From Paludibacter sp. UBA5753 (GTDB taxonomy: Bacteria; Bacteroidota; Bacteroidia; Bacteroidales; Paludibacteraceae): a DNA stretch of 7,379 nucleotides. Under the pieces are notes generated by a model. It did not search any database, had not been told where the DNA came from, and was given only the letters and a program-made list of their open reading frames with translations. A program made the position numbers and the translations under genes. Below, in pieces: positions 6,603 through 7,379 of this stretch; position 1 is the first letter of the stretch, and every line of letters starts with the position of its first letter. The stretch lies in assembly GCA_002427615.1 (NCBI GenBank), contig DIFH01000011.1, forward strand, positions 3,876 to 11,254, in the 5' to 3' direction.

Positions 6603-7070
6603 ATGGAAACCACCATTGTTGTTGTACTATTATTAATCGGTATTATATTCTTTCTTGTGGAGTTGTTTTTGATACCGGGTATCTCCTTAGCCGGAATTGC
6701 AGGAACATTGTTTGTCGGCGCCGCCGTGTATTATGCCTATTCACAAATTGGCAATACTGCCGGCCATTTGACTTTGCTCGGTGGTGTGGTTTTTCTGGGA
6801 ATAGCCGTATGGATATTTTTACGATCGAAAACATTGGAAAAAATGTCGTTAAAAACGGAGATTGATGGAAAAAACGATCCGTTGAAAGATGTTGATGTTA
6901 AAATTGGCGATGTTGGCATTACAAGCTCCCGGCTTGCTCCTATGGGAAAAGTTAAAATCAATGGTCATATTGTGGAAGCCAAGACCAATGATGATTTTAT
7001 TGATGAAGGTGTGGAAGTAAAGATTTTGGAAGTGATGAATACGAATATATTGGTGGAAAGAGTGGAATAG
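6603..7070 (+). CDS. NfeD family membrane protein (short form)
   Basis: A 155-residue integral membrane protein. Three hydrophobic segments are visible: about 4-24 (TIVVVLLLIGIIFFLVELFL), 28-47 (SLAGIAGTLFVGAAVYYAY) and 57-74 (LTLLGGVVFLGIAVWIFL). A soluble C-terminal OB-fold follows at about 98-154, with the family pattern GDVGITSSRLAPMGKVKING (102-121), a DEGVEVKILEV stretch (134-144) and the ending NILVERVE. This is the short NfeD form, lacking the ClpP-like protease domain of long members. Short NfeD proteins are typically encoded beside an SPFH/flotillin-like protein (FloA type) and are thought to work with it in membrane microdomains. That partner is not in this window and would have to lie beyond 7379. 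ATG at 6603 gives a normal short N-terminus before the first span. The TPR/PD40 gene ends 184 bases upstream, and nfeD probably has its own promoter. Confidence 0.88.
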   Translation: METTIVVVLLLIGIIFFLVELFLIPGISLAGIAGTLFVGAAVYYAYSQIGNTAGHLTLLGGVVFLGIAVWIFLRSKTLEKMSLKTEIDGKNDPLKDVDVKIGDVGITSSRLAPMGKVKINGHIVEAKTNDDFIDEGVEVKILEVMNTNILVERVE

Positions 7071-7085
7071 ATAGCAGGTAATATT

Positions 7086-7218
7086 GGGATGTTGGAGTTC
7101 CGACTCCGACAATCTATTGTTTATTATCGGGTTAGTCTTTAGTCTTTTCGGGATGTTGGAGTTCCGACTCCGACAATTTATTTGTTGTTATCGCTTACAT
7201 AGTTTTTTAATCTTTTTC
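7086..7218. repeat. Two near-tandem copies of a 64-69 base unit with identical 28-base hairpin core
   Basis: Bases 7086-7113 and 7150-7177 are identical (28 of 28). Each starts GGGATGTTGGAG and contains a nine-pair hairpin: arms TGTTGGAGT and ACTCCGACA (7090-7098 with 7103-7111, and 7154-7162 with 7167-7175), one G-T wobble, loop TCCG. The spacers after each core also align loosely (AATCTATTG... versus AATTTATTTG...), so the repeated unit is longer than the core. A degenerate third unit follows at 7219. Because each hairpin is followed by a T-rich stretch, they could also act as tandem terminators for nfeD. Confidence 0.85.
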
Positions 7219-7225
7219 GGGATGT

Positions 7226-7280
7226 TGGTTTATTCTTTGTTCTTAATTCGACTTTGACAGAATAAAATAATAGTAAACCA
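7226..7280. repeat. Imperfect inverted repeat in third repeat unit
   Basis: TGGTTTA at 7226-7232 is the reverse complement of TAAACCA at 7274-7280. Inside it, TTATTCTTTGTTCT on the left is loosely complementary to AGAATAAAATAATA on the right. The centre reads TTCGACTTTG (7247-7256), the same 10-mer found at the apex of the hairpin at the start of the window. Confidence 0.5.
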
Positions 7281-7288
7281 CCTGACAA

Positions 7289-7307
7289 GATTAACAGGAT
7301 TAACAGG
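7289..7307 (+). repeat. Nine-base tandem duplication
   Basis: GATTAACAG occurs twice in direct succession (7289-7297, 7298-7306), followed by G. It is short and its significance is unknown. Confidence 0.7.
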
Positions 7308-7379
7308 TTTCATTTTATTGAACAGGCATTTAAAACAACATAAATTCCGTAGATTTTTATAATAGATCATTCTTTCGGG

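Larger units (their letters stand above)
7071..7379. other. Non-coding, repeat-rich tail with no gene seen
   Basis: The 309 bases after nfeD hold no credible coding region on either strand. In order there are two hairpin repeat units (7086 and 7150), a degenerate third unit starting with GGGATGTTGG at 7219-7228, an imperfect inverted repeat 7226-7280, and a nine-base tandem duplication at 7289-7306. The last bases, TCTTTCGGG, resemble the lead-in to the earlier units (CTTTTCGGG), so another copy may begin at the window edge. Confidence 0.75.

Noticed and set aside
7086..7228. CRISPR-like array
   Set aside because: The identical cores are strongly palindromic, spacers are related to each other rather than unique, only two full copies exist, and no cas gene is present.

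Overview
The window looks like chromosome of a Bacteroidota bacterium, most likely Bacteroidales. It is AT-rich, every gene lies on the + strand, and starts lack clear Shine-Dalgarno sequences. One secreted protein combines TPRs with a PD40-type propeller in the style of this phylum, and the gaps carry small palindromic repeats with CTACG-type cores. The phylum call rests on these traits and on protein style. The genus cannot be read from the sequence.

Positions 1-179 are non-coding and hold a perfect 23-bp hairpin. Positions 180-4971 hold five genes that read as part of a surface-polysaccharide (capsule, O-antigen or exopolysaccharide) locus: a GT4-type glycosyltransferase, a FemAB/GNAT-fold acyl- or aminoacyltransferase-like protein, a class I SAM methyltransferase, a DUF354 GT-B-like protein and an atypical CE4 (polysaccharide deacetylase-like) protein. 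The last two are separated by only 5 bases and are almost certainly co-transcribed. A 279-base gap between the FemAB-like and methyltransferase genes holds a composite palindromic element of REP/MITE type. No polymerase, flippase or initiating transferase is visible, so the locus probably extends upstream of the window.

Positions 5021-7070 look like a different, housekeeping-type envelope block. A secreted protein has N-terminal TPRs, a PD40-like middle and a C-terminal coiled coil. It is followed by a short NfeD-family membrane protein that usually partners with a flotillin-like SPFH protein, which is not in the window. The final 309 bases are non-coding and repeat-rich: two near-tandem hairpin units, a degenerate third, and what may be the first bases of another at the very edge.

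The most coherent functional idea is that the deacetylase-like and FemAB-like proteins act on the same glycan, one exposing an amine and the other acylating it, while the glycosyltransferase, DUF354 protein and methyltransferase build or decorate the chain. This is inference from co-location and family. I see no clear defence system, mobile-element gene, CRISPR array, tRNA or rRNA here.
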